Source: Ophiosphaerella korrae (taxonomy: Eukaryota > Ascomycota > Dothideomycetes > Pleosporales > Phaeosphaeriaceae). From it: a stretch of 64,000 nucleotides of DNA. Under the pieces are notes generated by a model. The model saw only the letters and a list, made by a program, of their open reading frames with translations. It was not told where the DNA came from and made no database searches. The DNA lies in contig JALNQF010000145.1 of NCBI GenBank assembly GCA_028456385.1, positions 1 through 64,000 on the forward strand, written 5' to 3'. The first letter of the stretch is position 1. The number at the start of each line of letters is the position of its first letter. Of the stretch, positions 46,713 to 57,965 are shown piece by piece. The position numbers and the translations under genes were made by a program.

Positions 46713-49700
46713 ATGTCGCATATCCGAACGAACTTCTCGGTTTCCATTCAGCCTTGGGAGACAGCCAAGGCTAGGTTCCTAGAAGGGCTCTCGCCTGATC
46801 AGGTAGCTCTTTTCGAAAAAGCTACGTTGGAGAACATCTTCTACGATGCAAGCGTGACGCAAAAGAAACATACGCGAAGCAGCCAAGGCTAGATGATGCA
46901 GGAGCGTCTAAGTCCGCTTGTGAGCGCCGTAGAAGATTACGGCAAGGCACTTGATGTCTACGCAAACACGTATGGGCTCACCATCAGTCCAATTTAGGGA
47001 AGTTTACGTGTAGTCTTACATGTAAGTGCTCCTTTACTTTGAGGATAGGAACAGCTGCTCGACAAAATATCCCCTCTTGCAGATCGCTGTTGCCTCACTT
47101 GATATATCCCGGATTTTAGAAACGACGATCACAGTGCAACCGGTCACATTGAATTTTGTATTACTCCCCCAAGCTCATGAACACATTGTCTCGTATCGTG
47201 CAAAAGAAGGATTAGGGGACAAACTATTCTACTGATGCTCGTTAGCTCGCCGCACAGGCTGGCAAATTTTGCGATAATGTTACGGAGATGTTGGCACAAA
47301 TAGGTGACGTCCTTCCGCGATATTCGGTGTATCAGTCTTTATTCAGAAATCACGATCAACTTGCACTAGCGTTGTCTGCTGCATATTTAGATGTTCTTCG
47401 GTTCTGCACAGTGACCAAGAACTTCTCACGCTCTCGAGGTACAAAAGCCCATCATTTGAAAGCTATCCAATCTAACAGCCTCAGTATCGTTATCGATATT
47501 TTTAATCGGTGCCTGGAAACCGTATCGTCAAGCATTCAACGAGTCCATGACTGAGTTTCGCAAGCATGCAAAACGCATTGAAAAAGAAGTAGGCTTAGCC
47601 CACATGATAGAAGAGGCAAAAGTCCGTGAAATTCAGCGTGTGAATCAGGCTCTACAAATAAGGAACGACAAGCTGAGCCGTCGGCACCGTACTCTTTCCG
47701 CTCTACCAACAGTCGATTACCTGAGCAAGCATTCTAAACTTTTGAATATGAAGTACCCAGGCACAGGCACATGGTTCCAGAATACAGCCGAATATACGAA
47801 ATGGATAGCTTCTTCTTCCTCGGGATGCTTGTTTTGCTATGGAATTCCTGGGGCAGGAAAGTCTGTCCTAGCTGCCGGAGTTGTTCATCGTCTGCTTTCA
47901 GAAACTGCTAGCGATTCCAAAAGTATTGTTTGCTGCTACTATTGCGACTATACCGATATTGCGTCTCTGGATCCTCTAAGCCTGATATGGTCTCTCGTCA
48001 AGCAAATTCTCGTGTATCTCCCTCTCGATATATTCAACAGCAATTTCCAGTGCCCTATCAGCGAAGGAATGCCAGTACCCACTGTGCTAGAAAGCTCCCA
48101 ATATCTTGCTAGTATGCTCAGAGGTTATTCTAGAGCTTTTATTGTCCTCGATGGAATGGATGAATTGGAACCAACCAGTCAGTCCCTTGTGCTTGATTTC
48201 ATTAGTACCGTGTTAAAAAAAATCTTCTGCTTTGGTCAAGGTCCTTATTAGTAGCCGCCAAACTGAGATCCTGAACAAAACACGATTGCAAGGCCACACA
48301 CATATTCACCTATCTCAAGAGTGTATCCAGCATGATATTGCACTCTTCATCGAAAGTAAAATCAAGTCAGATGTTACTAGCCCATTACTGCAAGACGAGC
48401 GACTCGCACGACATGTAGTCAATTCACTTTCGAGTCGTGCTATGGGCATGTGAGTTATATAATGCGAGCTGTATGATTCTAAAAAACTAACAACATTTCC
48501 AGGTTCCTCTGGGTCACATTCCAGATCCATGAGATAGCAGAGGCACTGACGGAACATGCCATACATGCGATCTTGGATGATCTCCCGAAAGATCTGAACG
48601 AGACCTATCTGAGGATCATTGAAAGAATTAGCCATAGCACAGGCGGCGCGGCGAAGATCAAGACCATGAGAAAAGTGTTCTTATGGGTGGCCGCTGCACG
48701 ACGACCTCTTCGGATAGAAGAACTTGAAGAGGCGATAGCGTTAGAAGCGGGCGATACTTATCTACATGCTGACAGAATTGCCACTCATGCCGGTGAGCGC
48801 CTGATAGCATGTTGCGGCAACTTAGTCTATCACGACGATGCCTCTTCAACGGTCACTTTCACCCACCATACAGCGATGCAGTTTCTGTGCCCCACAGATT
48901 CTCCATCTCACCTACCCCACTCAGTATGCTTCTATCATGGATGGGCGGACCTGCACATTGAGGACTTGTGCTTGACCTATTTGTCATTTTCCGATTTCGA
49001 GACACAGCTTATTCGAAGGGCCCAGGCTCCCACTTTAGATCGCGTGACTACAGAGAGTATTATATGGTGGAGAGCTCATTTGCACCTCAACTAAGGAGTC
49101 TGTTGTCTACCACACAACTTCTAGGAGGCTCTGCTTTGAGCAGATCAACATCCAAATGGGAGCTAGCCTTGCCTATGCCTGACAAGTCGTCGGAGACTCT
49201 GGCACGAAAATATATCCTCCTCGAATACATAATATCATTCTGGACTTTTCATATAGCTGAGTTCACCCCAGCCGATGAAGCTCGCTGGGCACTGTTAAAA
49301 GACATCGTATTGTACCGTCAATTAAATTTCGAGTTTCGGCCTTGGCTTGAATCGTCACACAAGGCGACAACTCTTTCGACCCTGAGCTTACTGGGCAAAA
49401 AGTATGAAATCAAGAATAAAAATGATCTCAGTGATCTGTATCTCTACGCTTGGGCCATGAAGCATGGGTTGCTCTCGTTATTTGATATTGTAAATGTTGG
49501 GTTGCCACCACACAATCAACCCGAACTTTCTGAGCCATATCGTACAATCGAACAAGTCCAGCAGCTTATGAGCCAAATTCGGAGTCACCCTAAAGACTTG
49601 GTTAAGCATGGTTCGTTCTGGTCCGAGCGTCTGGTTATTCGCTTGATAGACATTTTTGCGACACCCAGAGGGCTGTCTCAAGACAAATCCAGGCACGTAC

Positions 49701-50755
49701 ATCAAAACTTCCATTTTATCATGAATGAATGTCGACGCTGGACATGTAAGTCGGAGCTTCCAGTAGATGAAAGGATCTGCAATGAGGCCCTGGATCTTGC
49801 CTTCAAAACAGAAGACTGTCGTTATCTTGAATATGTAATTGACATGTGCATTCGTCACCCAGACCAAGTTGCTCGCGCACTGTACTATATACAAAAGTCT
49901 GGCCGTACTAGTCTTAACGTTCATCAGATCATACTATCCCAGGAATGGCATGATGAAGGGCTCATAACACGGCCGGGCGCCGCCGAACTGGCCTTTGCGA
50001 TTGAGAGCTGCCTATCATTTCTCGAAGATGCGCTGCATCGGCGCTTGATCACGCTTTCCCAATCGATGTTTTCCCTGATTCTTCCGCTCTTGATAACATC
50101 ACAAAAGCTATCCTGTATCTGTCTCGCTAGCGACCTACTCAAACGTCATGGCGAACCTGCTTTCCAACCAAACTTGGACTTATCCAATTATGATTGGGCC
50201 GTGAGTTTGTGCGGTACCAGGCGTGCCTATGAAAAGCTTGTTTTGATTAACCAGGCTGATATATTAGAGGTCGCCTTCAAAGTGGCTTTATTGATTGATC
50301 CCAACAATGAAGAGGGATGGGAATGCATTGAAGCAATTGAATCTTTCCTAACAACGCTCTTTTACAGTACAAACTATCGATTTGATGTGCTCTATTACGA
50401 AAACCGAAATATGCATTGCCTCGAATGGGTAATCGAGCGAAAGATGTACTCAGTCATTGACTCAATCATTCATGCTTATGAAAGCGAAATGAAACAAATA
50501 AGCAGGATACCAAATGTCTGCGCCTGGATCCTTACTGCTGCTATTATTCAGTGTAGCCGCGATATTTACAATCCATTTGATATACGTAGGGTGATATATC
50601 TCGCCTGGCCCAGGACCATAGTCATAGATGTCATCTCGAAATTGAAGTCCGAGCAGGGATTTGATTGGGACGTCTTGCGGAGTAGGCTATCAATCGATAA
50701 CTTGAAAAGGCCACCTGCGACTCGCAGTCTTATCCTAGAGCTGCTTGAAGCTTGA
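46713..50755 (+). pseudogene. NACHT (STAND/NLR-like) gene with stops and frameshifts
   Basis: The order is that of fungal NLR-like proteins: an N-terminal helical region from 46713 (SIQPWETAKARFLEGLS), with in-frame TAGs at 46890-46892 and 46995-46997, the latter in PI*GS where the family has Trp; an intron at 47022-47082; a frameshift near 47235; and a NACHT domain with Walker A GIPGAGKS (about 47841-47864) and Walker B AFIVLDGMDE (about 48136). The frame is lost in an eight-A run at 48215-48222, an intron at 48450-48502 is intact, and another frameshift lies near 49020-49090. A long helical C-terminal region of ~560 residues without visible ANK or WD repeats then runs to 50755. The A-run shift might be an assembly error; the stops make loss likely. 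Confidence 0.82.
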
Positions 50756-52070
50756 ATAGGCTTTTCATACATTTGTCTCCGTCAAGGTGGACTCAAATCA
50801 CCCAACCGTCATTGGTTCTTGGTCTGTACTCTTTTTGAACGCAAAGATAACGGGAAATACACTAAATTTCTTCTTGTTTCTTTCAATTTCTCTCTCGCAT
50901 CTTCTAGGTGTTGAATACTAGCTATTCTCATCTTTATTTCACGCTATTTGTTTTGTTAACTGGAATCCAATACCTCACGGCTCAAGGGGCAGGCGGGCTT
51001 CGAATATTCGATCTTTCTGTAATGACAAAAACTTTATCGACAGCAATAATAAGTTGAATAATTTATATGAGGTAATACATTACTGCAGAAGGCGATACAA
51101 GGCCTAACATTACAGCTATCAAGAAATTGTGTTATCATATATTAAAACAGATACCACAATTATATACTCACTTCTTTTCAATACCAGGCTTTCAACCCTC
51201 TCACAAAGCAAGTTGTAATACTTGAGCACGTTCATTACTTTCTTGGGTATTTTGAACATTGCATATAGTACCAGGATGATAGTCTTTACCAGTATTCAAG
51301 CATGTATTACTGAATAATAGGCCATCCATCTGCATGCTAGGCCATGGAATACAAGAATTCTTTTGTTTGAAATCCTAAGTTGCTCATGACCACATCTAAA
51401 AGTCGACCTGGATCTATTTAGGAACTTAGATGCTACATTCTTCCAGTGTACTAGTGCTGAAGGTATAACCTAAGTGCTCAGTCTTCCTCCCCTAGTAGAA
51501 GGGGCTTTGGGTGGTAGGAGTAATAGCAGTAGTATATAAAAGTTAGTAGTGCGGAGGGTAACGAACCCTCAACCATTAAATAGGATCACAATCTCGACTC
51601 TCAGAAATCACTGTTCTTTGCATTTGCTGGTCCAAAAATATTGTTCGTACGAGTAAAGACTGGGCCGGGCTCCATCCTGCACACAACAGAACACTAGGGC
51701 GATGGCTCCTACATTCACGAGTTATCATTCATGGGTAAAAGTTTTTCTTGGCCTTCGGAGCAACCGACGAGTTGTACTTATACATCGAGATACTGAATAG
51801 CAAGGGAAGTTTGCAGCTTGTATATTTAGATAAAAGGCACAATTTCGATATCATGATGTAACCTTTCAACCCCGCTATCGAGTAGGATGATCAATATATT
51901 TGGCCTATGCAACATATACAACGCACCCCGAAGCGTTCTCACCAATGATATGAACAACTTCAAGTTTCCAAAAATCACCAATCGCTCCACCAAAACGAGA
52001 ACTTGAAGAGATACCCGATCCAATTGCCTGAACTTGATAGTCAGACATGCCGTTTTGAATACTTATTATA
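50756..52070. other. Gene-free AT-rich stretch
   Basis: About 1.3 kb of low-GC sequence with no gene. A tRNA-like T-arm is noted separately at 51545-51612. Confidence 0.45.
51545..51612 (-). other. tRNA-like fragment
   Basis: On the minus strand a perfect 5 bp T-arm (GAGGG-TTCGTTA-CCCTC) is followed by CGCACTAC. Upstream is a weak anticodon-arm-like part (GATTGTGATC). No matching 5' acceptor strand is found. It is most likely a tRNA fragment or tRNA-derived repeat; its identity is not assigned. Confidence 0.25.
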
Positions 52071-54021
52071 TTACTTTCGGCAAGTCATGATCGCCAGACA
52101 GTTCAGTACAGCTTGGAAGATTACAGTTTTATGATTGTCATAATCCTCATCTTCGTCAATGGTAATTTCGATAGCCACATTGTACCACTGCAACGCGCGG
52201 GTGTTGTGCGTCCCGAATATAGGTACAGTCACCGATGAAGCAGATGCGTCACCTCGATGCTTGACCCAAGATTGCGCACTCGTGACAGCTTTGAAGGCTA
52301 GATATTCAGCTAGGGCTTTTTTTGATACCGGCGGAAGCTTCACTTGTAGCTATGCGCATAGATACCGCATGGTCCATCCGAGTGTCGTGCTCGCGAGCGT
52401 AGTTTGTTTTAGTTTCGTGGACATGAACACCCTCTTCTGTCTCGAATGAACGAATATTGTATACTTTGCTCATTTTCCACCTGAGCCGCGATGCCATGTT
52501 GTCGTTGATGTAGGCCTGGAATCCATCTTTTAGAGTTTTGATGTTATCCTCGTTGAGATTGAGATGAGTGGAATCATCGGAAGCTGGGGACGAGGCGATC
52601 AGCTTGGTGATTTCATCGGCCTTCTCCCTATAGACAGCTTCATCGAAAGGAATAGCCGTTTTCCACTTCGTTATACCTGCACCAAGATCGCGAATCTCTT
52701 TCCAATAATCCTTGAACTAGACATGACCCTTTTCGGCTTTTTCGTTCATAGATTCGCAGTCCGTTCCGAAAGGGTCTATTATGTGCCCAATGTCTTTTTC
52801 GTATACCTTTCGTGTTTTACCTCCAACACACGGCCCACCGCAGGCGTCAATCATGTACAATGTTATATTGTGTCGCTCTTCAAACAATTCTGCTCTGCTT
52901 AAGTAATCTTTCCAATCTGTGACTCCTACGATGGATTGATTGAAGTCCTTATGAAAGGCATCATACGTCTCCTCGGGTATGGGTGGTTTCGACCACGATA
53001 GATAAGCGTGGTTTCTGAATGGCTCACGAGCTGGATTCTCATCAGGGGTGTAAAATGGCAATGTCTTGACATTGTCAAAATACGGGCTGTTCACTATGCC
53101 CCCCCATCCAACAAGCTCTTCCTTGATGAAGCCGTACCTTTGGTGGTATTCCCATTGGATTTGCTTGTAGGGTACCCTAAGGCACAGTGCTACTTCAGTC
53201 GCTGCAGCTTGGTCATAGCAGTTGACATGAGTAGGGACTTTGCGATGCTCCTAGTTTCGATACGCATCTAGCCAAGCTTCGAGATTGGGGCCACTCGTGC
53301 CGTAAGCGTTTGTAAAGCTGGCTTCCCCAAACCCCGCAGCATTGTAGACCAACCAATGGTCTTTCGTTTTCGACTCACTTCCGTCAAATGGTTTCCTTGT
53401 CCCAAAGCAGATGTTGGTAACATTGGCTACCCAAGCTTTGATGTTCCCTTCGTTTTTACCTAAGTCATAGGCCTGTGGAAGTACAAACATGCGCAGGAAA
53501 AGTAACGAAACGCTGTTTTTGAAAAATTTGGGCAGCTCCGGAACCGAGAGGTAATAGGCGTCGAGGTAGACTTTCTCAATTTCCGACGAGTTTCCGTCGT
53601 ACAGTAACGAGAACTCGTATTGGTCGAAAAGACCAAATGGAGTTTCTCCATGATATTCTATAGTGAAAAAAGCCGTGTCCCCAGAAATTGTGATCTCTTT
53701 GCTCGATTTGGCATTCTTCTGTCCTGTTACTCTGTGCTGGAATGTATCGCCTTCAGCAATGGAGCATGTGCAAGTCTTTCCGTCCAATTGTCCGATACCG
53801 CGGACCTCAACTTCGAGAAGTCATCGATCTCCCGTGCGCAGGAACGCAAAAGGTCTTTCTCCTTGGTCTTTTTGTTCTTGACTGTAAAGAACTGCATCTC
53901 CTGGGCTAGCTTTTCGCAAATCTCTCCAATCACGGTCTTCAGGAAGCTCTTCATGCGCGTTTGACACTATGATTTGACACGGACTGGGCTTCAAAACTCC
54001 CACCCGATTAATGTATGCCAT
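52071..54021 (-). pseudogene. Unrecognised gene with three in-frame stops
   Basis: From ATG 54021 a single minus-strand frame is protein-like down to about 52330, interrupted only by TGA at 53821-53823, TAG at 53251-53253 and TAG at 52717-52719. The segments between are 190 and 178 codons long, rich in aromatic and charged residues (for example EYHGETPFGLFDQYEFSLLY, VLPQAYDLGKNEGN, KQIQWEYHQRYGFIKEELVG, ITLYMIDACGGPC). Near 52330 a frameshift moves the tail into another frame ending LNCLAIMTCRK. No splice sites surround the stops. I do not recognise the family; it has no signal peptide. It is probably a recently inactivated gene of ~640 codons. Confidence 0.65.
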
Positions 54022-54445
54022 GATGAAAGAAGGAGCTGTGTAAAGCAGGAACAAATCGTATTGCCTGAAGGGGCTTGTGATTGAAAAGTGCGAGGCCGGC
54101 CACAACAAATATATATACTAAAAATGTACCTGATTGAGTCCATAACTAGAGCATCGCGAGTGAATTAGTGCTACATTCAGCTTGCAAACATTCGCCAAAA
54201 CTTTACTGAATGCGACTGCATCTAGTTGTTGGAAGGCACTCCGCTAAGCAACTAGCAGAACATCAGTTAGTTTAGCGAGCAGACTCTCCAAATACCGGAG
54301 ATAGCGCCAGTGGCTGAGAATTGGAGCGTTTCCTTGCACAATACCGTGTTCCCTAGATAGAGAGGCTTGCATACCTCGTGTGGTGCATATACGGAAGATC
54401 CTTCGTTTACGCAGGCCGAGTTCGAGACGTGAGTCTGGAGGGCCC
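54022..54445. other. Intergenic
   Basis: Upstream flank of the unrecognised dead gene. No gene is seen. Confidence 0.4.
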
Positions 54446-54632
54446 ACTAGCGGCGTTCCCGCATGCAATTGACTTTTCCACGAAACCGTCTGGGCCGAGC
54501 CGCACGCTAGCGCATCACATCCTCAGCTGAACCACCATGCGGCGGCTGCCAATAGCTCTGATAGCTCGTTAAACAAGTCGTGGGACCCCACGTCTTACCT
54601 GGTTGAGACAATCGCCTGCTTGATGAGGGCAT
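54446..54632. repeat. Diverged direct repeat, copy 1
   Basis: About 187 bp that align with 54795-54976: CTAGCGGCGTTC, GCATGCAA then TGACTTTTC, GAGCNGCACGC, TCAGCTGAA, and GCTCGTTAAA/GTTCGCTAAA blocks recur in the same order. Differences are mostly transitions. No coding capacity is seen. Confidence 0.6.
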
Positions 54633-54794
54633 TGAAGTGCATCGTAAGTGATGACTCTGTTCTACTCTTCGTGCGGCCTTCCTATGGACTTCAGCGGATA
54701 ACGGGGTATTATTTACAGATTTCAAGGTGGGTCTCACGCAATAAAATAGAGTTGTGCGCTTGGTAATCAAATCAAATCTTACTGGTACCTATTA

Positions 54795-54976
54795 TCTAGC
54801 GGCGTTCTTGCATGCAAATGACTTTTCGATGAATTACCTAAGCAGAGCTGCACGCACGCTAATAGCACAACACTGCTTCAGCTGAATCACCGTGTGTCAG
54901 CTATAAATAGCGTTAGCAGTTCGCTAAATGAGTCGCGATGTCTCAAGCTTGGCTTGTTTGATGTAGCTGCCTGATT
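54795..54976. repeat. Diverged direct repeat, copy 2
   Basis: Second copy of the 54446-54632 unit, offset by ~349 bp and more AT-rich than copy 1, as if it had accumulated more C-to-T and G-to-A changes. The element type is unknown. Confidence 0.6.
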
Positions 54977-56403
54977 AAAAAAAAGCATTAATATAGGCAT
55001 GGAATTCGATTACATTTCAGGGAGTAAAAGCACCACGAGACTTACCACAATACTACAAGATAGTGTGAGTACTCCTTTAGTACAAGGCAGTCTATAAGGA
55101 ATTTGTTTTCTTTTCACGCCACTTTTTGACATGTGAAAATACCCACTGATCAAAGTCGCATATTTCCACATTTTATCCTGCAGACTGTCTAATATTCCAT
55201 TGGAATAATTGCAGAAGCAGGAACGTATTATGGGCATCTCAACAAATATCCAGACAAATTTTTATCTATAATCACTGCCCAGGGGTATGAAGAGGAGGCA
55301 GTTGTAAGGTAGTAGTGCTCTATTTTCATTCAACTGTTGGCAATGTGCCAAGTGCGGTTTAGATTTAGGTTGCCCAACAAACACGATTAGTGTACACAAT
55401 TTCCGACTCGAAGCTCTTGTCTAGATTAACATCTAGATGGTCACTTTGCATCGTGCGTGTCGTGTATTTTTGTGCACCCATAGTGTTACGGAAGAAACCA
55501 TTTTAGTTCTGAGACTTAGTTACTGAAGTTGAAATGGAGCCCATTACTGATTAAAAACTAATAACAATACGCTAAACATAGACGCTCGATCATTTCTTTA
55601 GGGCATTTCTACGTCACCTAATTTCAGTCTTTTATGTGCTGCAAACTTTATTGATACTTGCAAAGTAGTGTATTTCATGTCGCGGCTAGATCGCGACGGT
55701 CTATACACACAGCAGGAATTCGCGCACTTTAGATCTGGCCAAGTGGCGAAAACCCTTCGTAAGGTTTATTATGGCTCAAACAGTCTCCGTCGAGATAGAA
55801 GTGCAAATTCTCTCCAGTTCTAGTAACCTCGTTCAATGTGGCTAATTATTTCAATATCCTTCCTGAAGCCCGCAAGTCACAGATTAACAAGTATTCTGCC
55901 CGAGCTTCTCCCTCTACTGTTATAAAGCTTGACTATACGCTTCTGTACACGGTCCGTGCGAGCTAAGGAGGTGAGATTCGACGAAAACTGCGGTGAAAGA
56001 AACGTATTTGGCAGAATGTGGTCAAGCAGAAGGTGTAGAAGGAGCGATAATTTAGGGCAGGCACGACGCCACGTGACACATTTCTTGCATTTGAGATGAA
56101 TTTGAGACGATGTCTCACTAGCTTCCACAAACCACCATATTTAAGTACTTCATGGGCTTCAAAATTCTAGGACCTCCAACCCTCGCAAGTGAGAAAGACC
56201 AGCCACCCGCCGCAGCGTTTGACATCCAAGTGAATACAAGCATTTCACCTCGGTTACATAAGGTCTTTTAAACCATCGCGAAGATTATCTATCAACCCCG
56301 CCTACTATCCTCGCGTTACTCAACCTTATCGCACTTTTTGAATCTTTCCATACCAGCATACTTGATTTAGTCCACATCACTCTACTCTTACCACCAAGTA
56401 ACA
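54977..56403. other. Intergenic AT-rich stretch and promoter of RRM-like gene
   Basis: No gene is supported. The last ~100 nt before 56404 are pyrimidine-rich, as in a core promoter. Confidence 0.4.
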
Positions 56404-57282
56404 ATGCCAGGCCTGCACAATACAAAATTCAAGGAAGAGCATTTGATCTTCGTCAAGAACGTCCCCGGATACATGGCGAAGAGCATCGTCTCAACCCTGT
56501 ATGCGGACTTCGAGCCACTCAGAGTCAAGAATGTCTACCCTGATGGTAACATAACCACGGTTGTTGTCTCGTTCCGAACGCACGATGAGGCGAGTTATGC
56601 GCAGCAAACTACGGATGGAATACGTCTTGGGAATGTTGTCCTACGCGTTGAGATGTACAGCGAACGTCAGTCGGTCCGCTTCTTGCGGGAAAGTAGGAAC
56701 GCCAAACACACCGAGAATCATACTGTGTATGCTAGCGACGACGATAATGCAGATTGGGCCTGGGGAGACTCAGTCAATACTGGAGAATCTGCGCAAGAGC
56801 ATAAACAACCACAACCACAACCACAACAACAGAATACTCAGATTGAGCCGGACACGCCAAGTATTTCTGGAACGTGGGCTGATATTGCTAAGAAAGCGCA
56901 GCAGCCACATGTCAAGCCTCCTCCAGCTCCGCTTATCCTGTGTCCCAAAAAATATCTCAACGCGGTCAAAAAAGCTCAGGGAGCAGCTGAAATCATCACG
57001 CCTGCAACTGCTTGCGCTATTCCTGCTCCGAAGGCCGCCAACATATTTTCTGAAGTTGGAAGAGGTGAAGAAACATCCTCCAACAGCGCCAGTACGTCTT
57101 CTAGTAGCTCTCCTCGCCTTGAAGACCGACACGCAGCCAGGGTGAGGTCACTCATTGCGTACAGCATGGCAATGGCGCCTCGTGAGATCAATACCTCTTG
57201 GGAGCCGGTCGATTCGACTGAGCGCATCCGTCAGCTTCACTGCGCTGAATGTGCATTCTGCAAGAAGCGTATGCGAAAGTAG
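56404..57282 (+). CDS. RRM-like RNA-binding protein, uncharacterised
   Basis: An uninterrupted frame of 292 residues with a good fungal start context (ACAATGCC). Residues ~10-95 look like an RNA recognition motif: LIFVKNVPGYMAKSIVSTLY (RNP2-like), ITTVVVSFRTHDEASYAQQ (RNP1-like) and a final strand GNVVLRVEMYSE. The rest is low-complexity, with a Gln/Pro stretch (QPQPQPQQQ), a short GTWADIAKKAQ motif, a serine run and a basic C-terminus with CAECAFCKKRMRK, whose CX2C could bind metal. No intron. A role in RNA metabolism is inferred from the fold only. Confidence 0.7.
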   Translation: MPGLHNTKFKEEHLIFVKNVPGYMAKSIVSTLYADFEPLRVKNVYPDGNITTVVVSFRTHDEASYAQQTTDGIRLGNVVLRVEMYSERQSVRFLRESRNAKHTENHTVYASDDDNADWAWGDSVNTGESAQEHKQPQPQPQQQNTQIEPDTPSISGTWADIAKKAQQPHVKPPPAPLILCPKKYLNAVKKAQGAAEIITPATACAIPAPKAANIFSEVGRGEETSSNSASTSSSSSPRLEDRHAARVRSLIAYSMAMAPREINTSWEPVDSTERIRQLHCAECAFCKKRMRK

Positions 57283-57965
57283 GCATGGTGTACGAATAGA
57301 AGGATCTAGGTGATAGCAAATACATAATCCCATTTGAAAATTATACTTGCATGAGCGTATCCCTCTCCAGATAAAACTGCTAAAACAAAATCAATGCGAT
57401 TAAGGCATCTATACATCTTCTTGGAAGCTCACAAAGTCCAGTTTTTACAGTTACGATCACATGCCAATGCCTTGTATACCCTCAGAAGCTACGGCGGGAC
57501 AGGGGGACCCTGTCATTCGTACATTTTCTTTCTTTACAGAGTATGGAATAGTGGATGATATACGGTTTAGGGGCTCGAACCAATTATTACAGTCCCATCT
57601 TTATTTTCAAATAATTTTATTCGATATACACTTTGTTTGGTTCGATGTTGTTGCCTAGGAGATCAAGCCATTGTGCGGCGTTAAGGATGTGTGTATTCAC
57701 TATGACCAAAAACTAGCGCATGGTACGTATCAAAATAGCGTTACAGAAAATTTACAGAGGCCGCTGTTGCCTGATATGGTGCTGCCTTCTTACCCAATCA
57801 GGTTGGTGATATGTTGAAATGGTTCGGGTACTTTCATGTGATATAGCGTCACTTTTACAACAATACTTTTCTAGAGCTCTATAAAGCCCTCTTTTCTCGT
57901 TTTGAAAACACCGTACGACGGCCTTCTACCTCTTCTACCTCTTTACTCTTCTACCTTTTGCAACG
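57283..57965. other. Intergenic
   Basis: No gene is seen. A CTCTTCTAC-type pyrimidine repeat lies just before 57966, in the leader of the next gene. Confidence 0.4.
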
